Positions 34,999 through 43,594 of a stretch of DNA of 64,000 bases are shown here, piece by piece. Below the pieces are notes generated by a model. The model saw nothing but the letters and a program-made list of their open reading frames with translations. It did not search any database and was not told where the DNA came from. Numbering within the stretch: the first letter of the stretch is position 1; each line of letters opens with the position of its first letter. This DNA is from Candidatus Ribeiella danica. Its GTDB lineage: Bacteria; Chloroflexota; Chloroflexia; Chloroflexales; Roseiflexaceae. Location: positions 1,054,001 to 1,118,000 of the forward strand of contig JADKFS010000001.1 of the NCBI GenBank assembly GCA_016717335.1, written 5' to 3'. A program made the translations under genes and the position numbers.

Positions 34999-36498
34999 AT
35001 GCAATCCTTCGTGGCGCCGCTCGCTGCCTTGGCAAGGCCCATCCGCGACAGCGCGCCTTATTATGCTGCGGTTGACGCTTACATCGAACAGCACATGCGC
35101 CGCCTGAACATCCCTGGCGTATCGCTCGCGATCGTCGAAGGCGACCAGATTGTACACCTGCGCGGTTTTGGCCATGCCTGCCCTGGTGGTGCAGCACCCA
35201 CCCCCCAGACACCCTTCGTCCTGGGCTCCACCACCAAATCCTTCACCGCCCTGGCAGTGATGCAGTTGGTGGAAGCTGGGATGATCGACCTGGACGGCCC
35301 GGTTCAACGCTACCTGCCCTGGTTCCGCGTCGCCGATCCCCAGGCATCTGCCCAGATGACCGTGCGCCACCTGGTGTACCAGACCAGCGGTCTGCCCGGG
35401 TTGCTCGGCATGCGTCTCCTGGCTGATTTCGACAACCGCCCGAGCGCCGCCGAGTGCCAGGCGCGCGGGCTATCAACCCTCGTACTCAGCCACCCGGTCG
35501 ACGCGGCGTTCGAGTACAGCAACCTGAATTACAACCTGCTGGGATTGATCGTCGAGGCCGCCAGCGGTGAAGCCTACGCGGACTACATCCACAGCCACAT
35601 CTTTGTGCCCCTTGGTATGCGCCACAGCTACACGTCGCAGGCGCTGGCGAAGCAGAACGGCCTGGCAGTGGGCCACCGCTACTGGTTCGCCGCCCCCATC
35701 GCCGCGCACAATCTGCCGATCCCGCGCGGTTCGCTTCCGTCGGGTCAGCTCATCTCCAGCGCCGAAGACATAGCGCACTACCTGATCGCGCATCTCAACG
35801 CGGGCCGCTACGGCGACGTGCAGATCCTCTCGGGCGAAGGCATCGACGCGCTGCACCGCGGGGTGCCGGAATATCGTACGATGGGTATGACGGTGGGGAA
35901 CTACGGCATGGGGTGGTTTGTCACAGACAGCGGCCAAACCAGGACCATCTGGCACGGCGGCAATGTTCCCGACTTTTCTTCCTATATGGCGCTTCTGCCA
36001 GCGCAGAAGATAGGCGTGATCCTGCTCGTCAACGCCGACCATTATGGATTGCCGCCGGTTCTGGCGGAGGTTGGGTTCGGTGTGACGGCCCTGCTCGCCG
36101 GCCGGCAGCCCGCTCCGATCCGGCTTGGCTTCCTCCCCTGGGCCATGCGCGCCCTGCTGCTGATCCCCCCGCTCCAGATCGCCGGCGTCATCGCTACGCT
36201 GCGGCTGTTACGCCGCTGGCGCCGGAACGCGGCAGTTCGCCCGAGCCGTGGACGCCTGTGGAGGCGGCACATCCTGCCTCCGCTGATCCCAAATCTGTTG
36301 CTCGCCCTCACCCTCCTACCGATGCTGGGCAAACTGCGCGGCTATCTCAGGCTCTTCAATCCCGACGTTTCGTGGGTCGCCCTGATCTGCGGTAGCTTCG
36401 CCGGGATTTGGCCATTCCTGCGCGCCGGCTTGATCCTTCAGACCCTCCGAACGCCGCGGATACCAAAAACCCTGATGGAGGACACCAAGCATGAATAA
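34999..36498 (+). CDS. beta-lactamase-family serine hydrolase with C-terminal membrane domain
   Basis: 499 residues; ATG preceded by CGGAGG at 8 bases. The class C beta-lactamase/penicillin-binding-protein domain (about 20-370) has SxxK in GSTTKSF (Ser near 77), YSN in FEYSNLNYNLLG (Tyr near 172) and HGG in IWHGGNVPDFSS (His near 318). Three to four hydrophobic segments lie at about 385-490 (ALLLIPPLQIAGVIATL, NLLLALTLLPML, WVALICGSFAGIWPFL). No signal peptide is obvious, so the topology is uncertain. Likely a peptidase or esterase acting at the membrane; resistance is not implied. The stop overlaps the next gene by 8 bases, so the two are translationally coupled. Confidence 0.88.
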   Translation: MQSFVAPLAALARPIRDSAPYYAAVDAYIEQHMRRLNIPGVSLAIVEGDQIVHLRGFGHACPGGAAPTPQTPFVLGSTTKSFTALAVMQLVEAGMIDLDGPVQRYLPWFRVADPQASAQMTVRHLVYQTSGLPGLLGMRLLADFDNRPSAAECQARGLSTLVLSHPVDAAFEYSNLNYNLLGLIVEAASGEAYADYIHSHIFVPLGMRHSYTSQALAKQNGLAVGHRYWFAAPIAAHNLPIPRGSLPSGQLISSAEDIAHYLIAHLNAGRYGDVQILSGEGIDALHRGVPEYRTMGMTVGNYGMGWFVTDSGQTRTIWHGGNVPDFSSYMALLPAQKIGVILLVNADHYGLPPVLAEVGFGVTALLAGRQPAPIRLGFLPWAMRALLLIPPLQIAGVIATLRLLRRWRRNAAVRPSRGRLWRRHILPPLIPNLLLALTLLPMLGKLRGYLRLFNPDVSWVALICGSFAGIWPFLRAGLILQTLRTPRIPKTLMEDTKHE

Positions 36499-37363
36499 GA
36501 ACACCGAACCCTATCATGTCGTCGACTTCCCAGCGGAGCGCCGCTTCATGGCCAATTTTCTTCACCTCACCTGGGCCGACAAGCATAGCATGTACGGCTT
36601 GCTGGAGGTGGATGTCACCCACGCCAAGCGGTTCATAGACGACTACAAAGCGCAGACCGGCGAGCGGTTGTCCTTTACCGGTTACCTGGTTCTCTGCCTC
36701 GCCCGCGCCGTGGATGAGCACAAGGCTGTGCAGGCCTGCCGGAAAGGCCGCAAACAGCTCGTCGTGTTTGACGACGTGCACGTCGGGATCCTGGTCGAGC
36801 GGAAGATCGCAGAGCAGCGCGTCTTGATGGGTGAGGTCATCCGGTGCGCCAACCACAAGACCTACCGGGAGATCCACGAGCAGATCCGCGCGGCGCAGTC
36901 CAGCCTGCCCTCGGCAAGCGGAAGAGCCGCCGCTTGGCTCCAATCCGCCTTGCTGCTTCCGTGGCCGCTGTCCACGTTGTCGGGTGCGCTGCTCCGTGCG
37001 GTGCTGTACCGCAACCCGACGATTGGCGCAGCCGTAGCCGGCACTGTGGGAATTAGTGCGATAGGCATGTTTGGCGCGGGCCAGGGCGGCTGGGGGATTG
37101 CTCCCACGATGCACCCACTCGATCTGATCGTGGGGAGTACTGCTTGGAAGCCGGCCGTCATGGGAGGGCGGATCGAGCCGCGCGAGATCCTCAACCTGAC
37201 GGTGGTGTTCGACCACGACGTGATCGACGGAGCGCCGGCAGCCCGGTTTGCGCAGCGATTGGTGGAGCTGATCGAGAGCGGCTATGGGCTGGACGAGGAG
37301 CGGACCCAAACCGCGATGGACGCCAAACCAGCGGCCGTACGGACAGAAACAGTGCTTGCCTAG
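36491..37363 (+). CDS. 2-oxoacid dehydrogenase acyltransferase-like (E2/CAT-fold) protein
   Basis: 290 residues. It starts inside the stop region of the serine hydrolase gene. The chloramphenicol-acetyltransferase/E2 catalytic fold is shown by SFTGYLVLCLARAVDEHKAV near residues 61-81, and by VFDHDVIDGAPAARFAQRL near 238, which carries the catalytic HxxxDG (H-D-V-I-D-G). There is no lipoyl or E1/E3-binding domain, so it is not a normal pyruvate-dehydrogenase E2. Residues 130-165 include a hydrophobic stretch (WLQSALLLPWPLSTLSGALL), perhaps membrane-associated. It probably transfers an acyl group, possibly one handled by the coupled serine hydrolase; substrate unknown. Confidence 0.85.
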   Translation: MNKNTEPYHVVDFPAERRFMANFLHLTWADKHSMYGLLEVDVTHAKRFIDDYKAQTGERLSFTGYLVLCLARAVDEHKAVQACRKGRKQLVVFDDVHVGILVERKIAEQRVLMGEVIRCANHKTYREIHEQIRAAQSSLPSASGRAAAWLQSALLLPWPLSTLSGALLRAVLYRNPTIGAAVAGTVGISAIGMFGAGQGGWGIAPTMHPLDLIVGSTAWKPAVMGGRIEPREILNLTVVFDHDVIDGAPAARFAQRLVELIESGYGLDEERTQTAMDAKPAAVRTETVLA

Positions 37364-37557
37364 CGCTGGATGCTCAGCGGGCGGCAGTTTTTTCACCCAG
37401 GCGTGAAGGCGTGATGCTCATCAACCAGCGCCGCGAAAGCCCAGCCATTTGGTGCTAGAATAGGCCCACCGGCAGGGCATCCAGGCCACGCGCTAGCAAC
37501 CCTGGCGCCACTTCAATCGTCACAGATCTCGCTACGACATCAACAAAGGAGACAGCG

Positions 37558-38295
37558 ATGTCTGACCGCCCCTCGATCGAGAAGGAAATCGGCGACACCA
37601 AGAAGACGATCAGCCAGCTCGAGAAGGATATCAAGCAGCTGCGCGACTGGATCAGCGGCAACGAGCGCTCGCTCGGCGGCATGTCCGAGACGCTGCGCCG
37701 CATCACGGAGGAGGGCATCACGCGCGCGCGGGCCGACCTGGCGCAGCGCGAGAACGAGATGCAGCGCCAGCGCGGATCGCTGGCCGAGAACGAGAAGCTG
37801 CTCGGCCTTCTGACCGAGATCGCGCGCAAGGAGAAGGACATCGCCACGCTCGAGCAGGAGCAGGAGAAGATCATCGTCCTGCTCGAGCGCAACCAGGCCG
37901 AGCTGCGCCAGCTGCGGCTGACCTACGACGAGCTGACCCGCCCGACTGTGCAGATGCCGTGCGAGCTGGTGCTGCCCAACAACCAGCGCGTCTCGCTCGA
38001 CACCGGGCGCGCCGAGTATGTGCTGGGCTGGCGCGACGCGACCGGCGGCGCGGCGCCCGATATCGATCTGAACCCGCTCGGTGGCAGCTCGCTCGGCGTC
38101 AGCCGCAAGCACGCCATCCTGCGGAGCAGCAACGGCCAGTGGCAGATCGAGGATCTTGGCAGCACCAACGGCACCTTCGTCAACGAGAGCCCGCTGATGC
38201 CGCACGCGCCGCTCACGCTGCAGGATAAGACGACGATCCGGCTCGGCAGCGTGAAGCTGTTCTTCCGCTACATCACGCACACGACGCGCCTGTAG
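37558..38295 (+). CDS. coiled-coil FHA-domain protein
   Basis: 245 residues; AAAGGAGA 7 bases before the ATG, and a TAGAAT hexamer about 100 bases upstream may be its -10 box. Residues 1-125 are a long charged coiled coil (KEIGDTKKTISQLEKDIKQL...). Residues 140-240 form an FHA domain with GVSRKHAIL (phosphothreonine-binding R/S/H region) and DLGSTNGTFVN. It should bind a phosphothreonine partner, implying a Ser/Thr kinase elsewhere. It is soluble, convergent with the M32 peptidase, with 9 bases between stops. Partner unknown. Confidence 0.9.
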   Translation: MSDRPSIEKEIGDTKKTISQLEKDIKQLRDWISGNERSLGGMSETLRRITEEGITRARADLAQRENEMQRQRGSLAENEKLLGLLTEIARKEKDIATLEQEQEKIIVLLERNQAELRQLRLTYDELTRPTVQMPCELVLPNNQRVSLDTGRAEYVLGWRDATGGAAPDIDLNPLGGSSLGVSRKHAILRSSNGQWQIEDLGSTNGTFVNESPLMPHAPLTLQDKTTIRLGSVKLFFRYITHTTRL

Positions 38296-38304
38296 CCGCG
38301 CCGA

Positions 38305-39810
38305 TCACAGCTGGTACAGCTCGCCGAACTTCTCGCGCAGGTAGCGGATGTACGGCTCGAAGCTCAGCGGACCGCCGGTGGCCCGCTCGACCAGCTCGGG
38401 CGCGGTGTACAGGCGGCCGTGCTGGTAGACGTGCTCCTTCAGCCAGCCATGCAGCGAGCCGAACTCGCCGGCCGCGATCTCGGACGGGATGGATGGGCGC
38501 GCGCGGGTGGCGCCCTCGTAGAACTGCGCGCTCAGGATATTGCCGATCGTGTAGCCCTGGAACGCGCCGCCGACCAGCCCGCCAAACCAGTGCACATCCT
38601 GCAGCGCGCCGTCGCGGTCGTCAGGCGGCGGCACGCCCAGGTCGGCCCGCATGCGCTCGCGCCAGGCCTCCGGCAGGTCGCGCACCGCCAGCGTCCCCTC
38701 CAGCAGCGCCAACTCGAAGTCGAAGCGCATCATCACGTGCAGGTTGTAGGTCACCTCGTCGGCATCCACGCGGATGAGCGAGCGCTCGACCTTGTTGACC
38801 GCGCGGTAGAACGTGTCGAGCGGCACGCTGCCGAGCTGCTCCGGGAAGGCCGCCTGCAGCTGCGGGTAGAAGTGCTGCCAGAAGCCGCGGCTGCGCCCGA
38901 CGATATTCTCCCACAGGCGCGACTGGCTCTCGTGCACGCCGGCCGAGGTGCCGCCGGCCAGCGGCGTGCCCTCGAAGTCCATGCGGATGCCCTGCTCGTA
39001 CAGCGCGTGGCCGGCCTCGTGCAGCGTGCTGAACAGCCCGTCGCTCAGGTGGTGATCGTTCAGGCGCGTGGTGATCCGCACGTCGCCCAGCGAGAACTTG
39101 GTCATGAACGGGTGGTGGGTCTTGTCCTGCCGCCCGCGCTCGAAGTCGTAGCCGTAGCGGCCGATCACCTGCAGGCCGAACGCGAGCTGCTGATCCTCGG
39201 GGTAGTACTGCTTCAGGCAGGCGTCGTCGGCGGGCGGCTGCTCGGTGATCGCCTGGACGATCGGCACGAGCTGCTCGCGCAGCGCGGCGAACAGCTCGCG
39301 CACGCTTGAGGCCTTCATCCCGTAGTCCGAGAGGTCGATCAGCGGGTCGGCGATGTGCTCGTAGCCGGGGAAGAACTCCGCGAAGCGGCGGCTCAGGTCG
39401 AGCGTCTGCTCGAGCAGCGGCTGCACGGCCGCGAAGTCGTTGGCCGGCCGCGCCTTCGTCCAGGCCTCGTACGACGCGGCGGTGTGGCCGTACAGCTCGG
39501 ACATGAACGACGACGGCACCTGCACGGCGCGCTCGTAGTCGCGCCGCGCGACGCGGATCAGCCCGGCCTCGCGCGAATCGTACGGCAGGCTCTCCTCGTG
39601 GGCGCGCAGGTCGTCCAGCAGCCGGCCGACCGCCGGGTCGGTGAACTTCTCGTGGGCCAGCCGGCCCAGCGTGGCAAGCTGGCGCCCGCGCGCCTCCGCG
39701 CCGCCGGGCGGCATGTAGGTGGTCTGGTCCCAGTTCAGCAGCGCCGCGGCCGACTCGAGATCGTTGATCTCGATCAGGCGCGCCTGTAGCTCGTTCAACT
39801 TGGCTTCCAC
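38305..39810 (-). CDS. carboxypeptidase Taq (M32) metallopeptidase
   Basis: 501 residues from GTG 39810, chosen because AAAGGAGG lies 7-13 bases upstream; the 55-residue longer frame is repeat DNA. The zinc site HEAGH is near residue 264 (LFSTLHEAGHALYEQG), and the M32 signatures DVRITTRLND, NWDQTTYMPPGG, GVHESQSRLWEN and IRVDADEVTYNLHV are present. It removes C-terminal residues other than proline, in the cytoplasm. Length equals the family norm. Monocistronic, followed upstream by a tandem-repeat region. Confidence 0.95.
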   Translation of the reverse strand: MEAKLNELQARLIEINDLESAAALLNWDQTTYMPPGGAEARGRQLATLGRLAHEKFTDPAVGRLLDDLRAHEESLPYDSREAGLIRVARRDYERAVQVPSSFMSELYGHTAASYEAWTKARPANDFAAVQPLLEQTLDLSRRFAEFFPGYEHIADPLIDLSDYGMKASSVRELFAALREQLVPIVQAITEQPPADDACLKQYYPEDQQLAFGLQVIGRYGYDFERGRQDKTHHPFMTKFSLGDVRITTRLNDHHLSDGLFSTLHEAGHALYEQGIRMDFEGTPLAGGTSAGVHESQSRLWENIVGRSRGFWQHFYPQLQAAFPEQLGSVPLDTFYRAVNKVERSLIRVDADEVTYNLHVMMRFDFELALLEGTLAVRDLPEAWRERMRADLGVPPPDDRDGALQDVHWFGGLVGGAFQGYTIGNILSAQFYEGATRARPSIPSEIAAGEFGSLHGWLKEHVYQHGRLYTAPELVERATGGPLSFEPYIRYLREKFGELYQL

Positions 39811-39849
39811 GAGCAGCCTCCTTTGATAGCGATTCCGCTCTTTATTGTG

Positions 39850-40232
39850 GTCTGGAAGAGCCGCGGCTCTTCCAGACCACAACATTAGGACACTCGGGGG
39901 CGGGCTTCGCCCGCCCCCGAACCCCCACCTCAACGTGGCCAGGGCGCGGGGCAGCTTTGCCGCCCCGCAGCCCACCTCAACGTGGCCAGGGCGCGGGGCA
40001 GCTTTGCCGCCCCGCAGCCCACCTCAACGTGGCCAGGGCGCGAGGTAGCTGTGCGCTCCCCGCAGCCCACCTCAACGTGGCCAGGGCACACGGGGCAGCC
40101 TTGCCGCCCCGCGCCCCGCCGCGCGCTGGCGGACGGCCCTAATGCGATTCCAGGCGACGTCCTCGGGCTTGCGATCGGCGCACCGGGCGTCAATACGTCG
40201 AACCCCAATCCCCAAACCCCAAGCCCCTGCGC
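39850..40232. repeat. hairpin, four tandem 47-bp repeats and a heptamer run
   Basis: 39850-39878 is a perfect hairpin (tggtctggaagagccgcgg arm). From 39924 a 47-48-bp unit starting cccacctcaacgtggccagg repeats four times to about 40110; each unit holds its own hairpin (gcggggcagctttgccgccccgc). At 40201-40229 the heptamers ccccaat/ccccaaa/ccccaag follow. No gene is present between 39811 and 40242. Confidence 0.8.
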
Positions 40233-40242
40233 TGTAAGCGCA

Positions 40243-42372
40243 CTAATGCAGGTAGTCGCTGATCTGCCCAACCCAGTAGGCCAGCCCATACCAGATCAGG
40301 AAGCCTAGCGCCGCGCCGGAGACCAGCCGGCCCGCGCGCCCGCGCGACCACAGGGCCGCCAGCGCCGGCCCGACGCCGAGGCAGAGGGCCGGGTAGAGAA
40401 ACTGCTGCCAGCGCACTCCCTGGCGCGCGACGATCAGCAGCCCGAACGACAGCAGCGTCCCGCCCCACCACGCGATCAGCAGCGACCCGAGCGCGGGCTG
40501 GGCGCGCGTCCAGATGCGCCGTGGGCGCAGGGCCACCAGCAGCGCGCCGGCCGCGCCGAGCGCGATCGCCAGCGGGGTCAGCCCGAAGACCGGCAGCGTC
40601 GACGCCTGGCCCAGCACGATCTGCGCCGCGCTGATCGTTCCGGCGGCCTCCGGCGCCGGGCGTGCGCCCGCGCGCGCGCCCAGGATATCCCAGAACGACG
40701 TGTAGTACAGCAGCGCGAGCAGCGCGACGACCAGCAGGCCGGTGTAGATCAGCGCCTGGACGGACCGGCGGGTCTCCAGCCGGATCAGCCAGGCCAGGCC
40801 GAGGTAGCCGAGCACACAGAAGAGCGAGATCGTCACCCCCAGGTGGCCCAGCAGCGCCAGCGCCAGCAGCACCGCCAGGGCGACCGTGGCGCCCGGCTCA
40901 TACAGCCTGCGGGCGCGGATAGCCAGGAAAGCCAACAGCGGCAGCGCCAGCCCTTGCCCGAAGACGTTGGCGAACTCGCCGATCGAGAGCGACTTGAGCA
41001 TAGGCGGGGCGGCGATGTAGCAGGCGGCGCCGAGCAGCGACGCGCGCGGCCCGTAGCCGCCGCGGCGCAGCATATACCACAGCAGCCCGACGACCAGGCT
41101 ATCCCACAGGGCGTTCCCAACATACTCCAGCGCCTTGGTCGCGGCGCGGTCGTTCGAGATCAGCAGCCGCGCGGGGGCCAGGATGATGTACTGGCCGGGC
41201 GGGTAGGGCACCTGGCCGCCGCCGGCCTCGGAGGGCAGCCCTTCGGTGAAGTAGACCTCGCCGCCGGTGAAGCCGATCAGGTTGTTGGCGTTGAGCCCGT
41301 CGTCGCTGAAGCGCGCGTGCGGGTGCAGCATGCCGCCGAGCCGCAGCACCAGCGCCAGCGCGACCAGGCCCACGGCGAGCGACGGCTGCCGGATCAGGTA
41401 GGGCGGCCCGATCCGCGGCAGCGCGGGCCACGCGCCGATCGGCGACACGATCGCGTTGCTCCCCGCGACGCGCGTCGCCGGGCCGCGCGCGCCAGCCCCC
41501 CGACTGGCCTGCGGGAGATCGACGCGCGCCGGCAGCGCCATCAGCCGCCGGTAGACCGCGTCCAGCATGATGCTGAGCGCGTAGGCGCCGCCCAGGATCG
41601 CCGGCAGCCTCGGCGCCAGCAGGGTCAGCGCCATTCGCTCGCGCGTCAGCAGCGCCGCCGCCAGCGCGGCCAGCGCCAGCGCCGCCGCCAGCGCGGGCGA
41701 CGGGAGCAGCGCCAGGCGCCGCAGCAGCGCGTAGGCCAGCGCCAGCGCCGCCGCCAGCAGGCCAAGCTGGCGCAGCGACGGCAGGCGCATGCCGGGGCCC
41801 GAGCCAACGCTGACCTGAAAGATCACCACGCCCAGCGAGCGTGGGTCGCCGGGCGCGTCGAGCGGCGCCGCCGCGACATGGAGCGCCAGGTCGCCGCCGT
41901 CGTCGGCCGCGGCGACGAGCTGGTAGGCCCGCGGCTGCCCGCCGACGGAGATCGCCGCGCTGGTCGTGCCATCGTCCCAGACGGTTGGGACCGGCTCTCC
42001 GCCGGGGCGGCCGCTGGCGGCCTTGATCGCGACCTGCCAGCCGCCGCCGCCGATGCCCGGCAGCCAGATGGTCGACGCCTCGCGCGCCCAGCGGTACGGG
42101 ACGGTGGTGGTGTTCTCAGAGAGGTCGGGCGGCTCGGGGTCGTTGAAGGACTCCAGGAAGGGCGCGTCGTCCCACTGGCGGCCGGTCTCGCGGCTGCCGC
42201 CCACGTCGATCCGGTAGGCGTAGGGCGCCTGGTACGCCAGCGTCCAGAGCAGCAGCCCGCAGAGCAGCGCGGCCCACAGCTCGGGCTCGCGGGCGAAGCC
42301 GCCGACGGCCCTGCCCTCGTAGGCGAGCCAGCGGGCGATAGCTTGTAGATCGCGCATTGGCGCCTTCGACAT
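40243..42372 (-). CDS. polytopic membrane protein, GT-C glycosyltransferase-like
   Basis: About 709 residues from the ATG at 42372 (an ATG at 42357, MRDLQAIARW, is equally good; GAAGG lies before it). One membrane helix near the N-terminus is followed by an extracytoplasmic beta-rich domain of about 150 residues, then at least twelve hydrophobic helices. The loop RLGGMLHPHARFSDDGLNANN carries the acidic pair expected in GT-C enzymes. It resembles the first gene of the window in layout. Likely adds sugars to a lipid-linked or surface glycan. It lies downstream of a transporter and two methyltransferases on the same strand, suggesting one envelope-glycan locus. Confidence 0.75.
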   Translation of the reverse strand: MSKAPMRDLQAIARWLAYEGRAVGGFAREPELWAALLCGLLLWTLAYQAPYAYRIDVGGSRETGRQWDDAPFLESFNDPEPPDLSENTTTVPYRWAREASTIWLPGIGGGGWQVAIKAASGRPGGEPVPTVWDDGTTSAAISVGGQPRAYQLVAAADDGGDLALHVAAAPLDAPGDPRSLGVVIFQVSVGSGPGMRLPSLRQLGLLAAALALAYALLRRLALLPSPALAAALALAALAAALLTRERMALTLLAPRLPAILGGAYALSIMLDAVYRRLMALPARVDLPQASRGAGARGPATRVAGSNAIVSPIGAWPALPRIGPPYLIRQPSLAVGLVALALVLRLGGMLHPHARFSDDGLNANNLIGFTGGEVYFTEGLPSEAGGGQVPYPPGQYIILAPARLLISNDRAATKALEYVGNALWDSLVVGLLWYMLRRGGYGPRASLLGAACYIAAPPMLKSLSIGEFANVFGQGLALPLLAFLAIRARRLYEPGATVALAVLLALALLGHLGVTISLFCVLGYLGLAWLIRLETRRSVQALIYTGLLVVALLALLYYTSFWDILGARAGARPAPEAAGTISAAQIVLGQASTLPVFGLTPLAIALGAAGALLVALRPRRIWTRAQPALGSLLIAWWGGTLLSFGLLIVARQGVRWQQFLYPALCLGVGPALAALWSRGRAGRLVSGAALGFLIWYGLAYWVGQISDYLH

Positions 42373-42393
42373 GGCTCTTGTGAAGCTTAGAGG

Positions 42394-42517
42394 CTGTTTG
42401 AACAGCAGGGAGTGCGAGGGGCTGCGCCCCTCGCGCGCCCCTCTTTCTGGCCGGTCGCGGCCAGAATAAAGGTTCTTGGAGGGACTTCGTGCCTCCAAAC
42501 CACCCTTTCAAACAGGC
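42394..42517. mobile_element. MITE-like element, short copy
   Basis: The 124-bp element is bounded by CTGTTTGAA and its complement TTCAAACAG. Its left block (cagggagtgcgagg) and right block (ttggaggga...ccaaaccaccc) match those of the element at 7076-7287. Internal hairpins are ggggctgcgcccc and ctggccggtcgcggccag. No coding capacity. Confidence 0.65.
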
Positions 42518-42566
42518 GCTTATACGACGATCAGTTACACAAGGTAGGGTCAGCCCGCGCGAGCGA

Positions 42567-42950
42567 TCACTTGCGCTCCCAGCTGATGATGATCGCCCCG
42601 GCCACCACGACCAGCGCGCCGACGATGCGGTTGAGCGTCACATCCTCGCCGATCACGAAGCGGGCCGGCAGCAGCGCGACGACGTAGCTCAGGGCCAGCA
42701 GCGGGTAGGCGAACGAGAAGTCGGCCCGCGAGATCACCCCCAGCCAGAACAGCGAGCCGCTGAAGATCAGCGCGAACCCGAGCACGACGCGCCAGTCGGT
42801 AAAGGTGCGCAGCAGCACCGGCAGCGAGACCGAAAACGCGCCGACGTCGGCGCGGACCGCGTTCATCCCCAGCTTGAGCAGCACCTCGCCGGTGACAGTC
42901 AGCGAGATCGCGATCAGCAGCAGCAGGTAGACCAGCATATGGCGTCTCAC
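42567..42950 (-). CDS. small four-helix transporter, EamA/SMR-like (ArnE/ArnF-type)
   Basis: 127 residues with four membrane helices (about 5-20, 46-64, 75-98, 105-122). Motifs such as VTGEVLLKLGMN in helix 1 and LAYPLLALSYV-like FAYPLLALSYVVALLPA in helix 3 place it in the small drug/metabolite transporter group. Given its neighbours (glycosyltransferase and methyltransferases) it is more likely a flippase for a lipid-linked sugar, as ArnE/ArnF are, than a drug pump; this is inference. It starts 9 bases after the methyltransferase stop, so the two probably share a transcript. Confidence 0.8.
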   Translation of the reverse strand: MRRHMLVYLLLLIAISLTVTGEVLLKLGMNAVRADVGAFSVSLPVLLRTFTDWRVVLGFALIFSGSLFWLGVISRADFSFAYPLLALSYVVALLPARFVIGEDVTLNRIVGALVVVAGAIIISWERK

Positions 42951-42959
42951 GCTATTTCC

Positions 42960-43571
42960 TTATGCGCGCTGAAGAACGTACACCTGGTAATCGCAGATCC
43001 CGCTCCTGGTCAGGTACGACCTGACGGTGCTGAACCCGCTTTCGAGCAGCGCGCGGTACTCCGCCTCGGTGCGGATGAAGCCGCCGCGGTCGAGCCAGTG
43101 CATCAGGTGGCCCGCGACGTTCCAGGGGTCGGGCGGCGGGATGTCTTCCATAACCAGCAGCGTCGCGCCCGGCTTCAGCACCCGGTGCAGCTCGGCCACG
43201 GTCGTGCGCGCCAGGTCGTCGGGCATGTGGTGGAACACGCCCAGCACCAGCGCGGCATCGAAGCGCCCGGCGGCCAGCCCGAGCGCGGAGCCGCTCGCGA
43301 TGGCGAAGCGGCCGTGGTAGCTCCGGGCGGCGAACCGGATGTAGCGCGGGGCCAGGTCAACGCCGAGGTAGTGCGCGGGCGGGAAGCATGGCGCGAACTC
43401 GCCCGTGCCGCAGCCGAAGTCGAGAAACTCGCGGCGGCCGGGGTCGCTCTGCGGGGCCAGCTCACGCGCGATCGCGTCCTTTTCGCCGCGAAAGCCGGCC
43501 TCCACGATGCGCCGCAGGAAGTTCCACGCCTGCGGGCTCTCGGATAGGCGGTCGAGTATCTGTTCGAGCAT
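42960..43571 (-). CDS. class I SAM-dependent methyltransferase
   Basis: 203 residues from ATG 43571 (MLEQILDRLSESPQAWNFLR). The SAM-binding motif I is FLDFGCGTGEFAP; motif II region VDLAPRYIRFAAR and VLGVFHHMPDD follow, then LKPGATLLVMEDIP. The longer in-frame extension upstream overlaps the next gene and is the wrong frame for it. A conserved C-terminal FIRTEAEYRALLESGFSTV resembles small-molecule or lipid methyltransferases. It lies between the transporter and a second methyltransferase, 23 bases downstream of the latter. Confidence 0.88.
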   Translation of the reverse strand: MLEQILDRLSESPQAWNFLRRIVEAGFRGEKDAIARELAPQSDPGRREFLDFGCGTGEFAPCFPPAHYLGVDLAPRYIRFAARSYHGRFAIASGSALGLAAGRFDAALVLGVFHHMPDDLARTTVAELHRVLKPGATLLVMEDIPPPDPWNVAGHLMHWLDRGGFIRTEAEYRALLESGFSTVRSYLTRSGICDYQVYVLQRA

Positions 43572-43594
43572 AGCTTGAGCTTCACATTCGCGCG

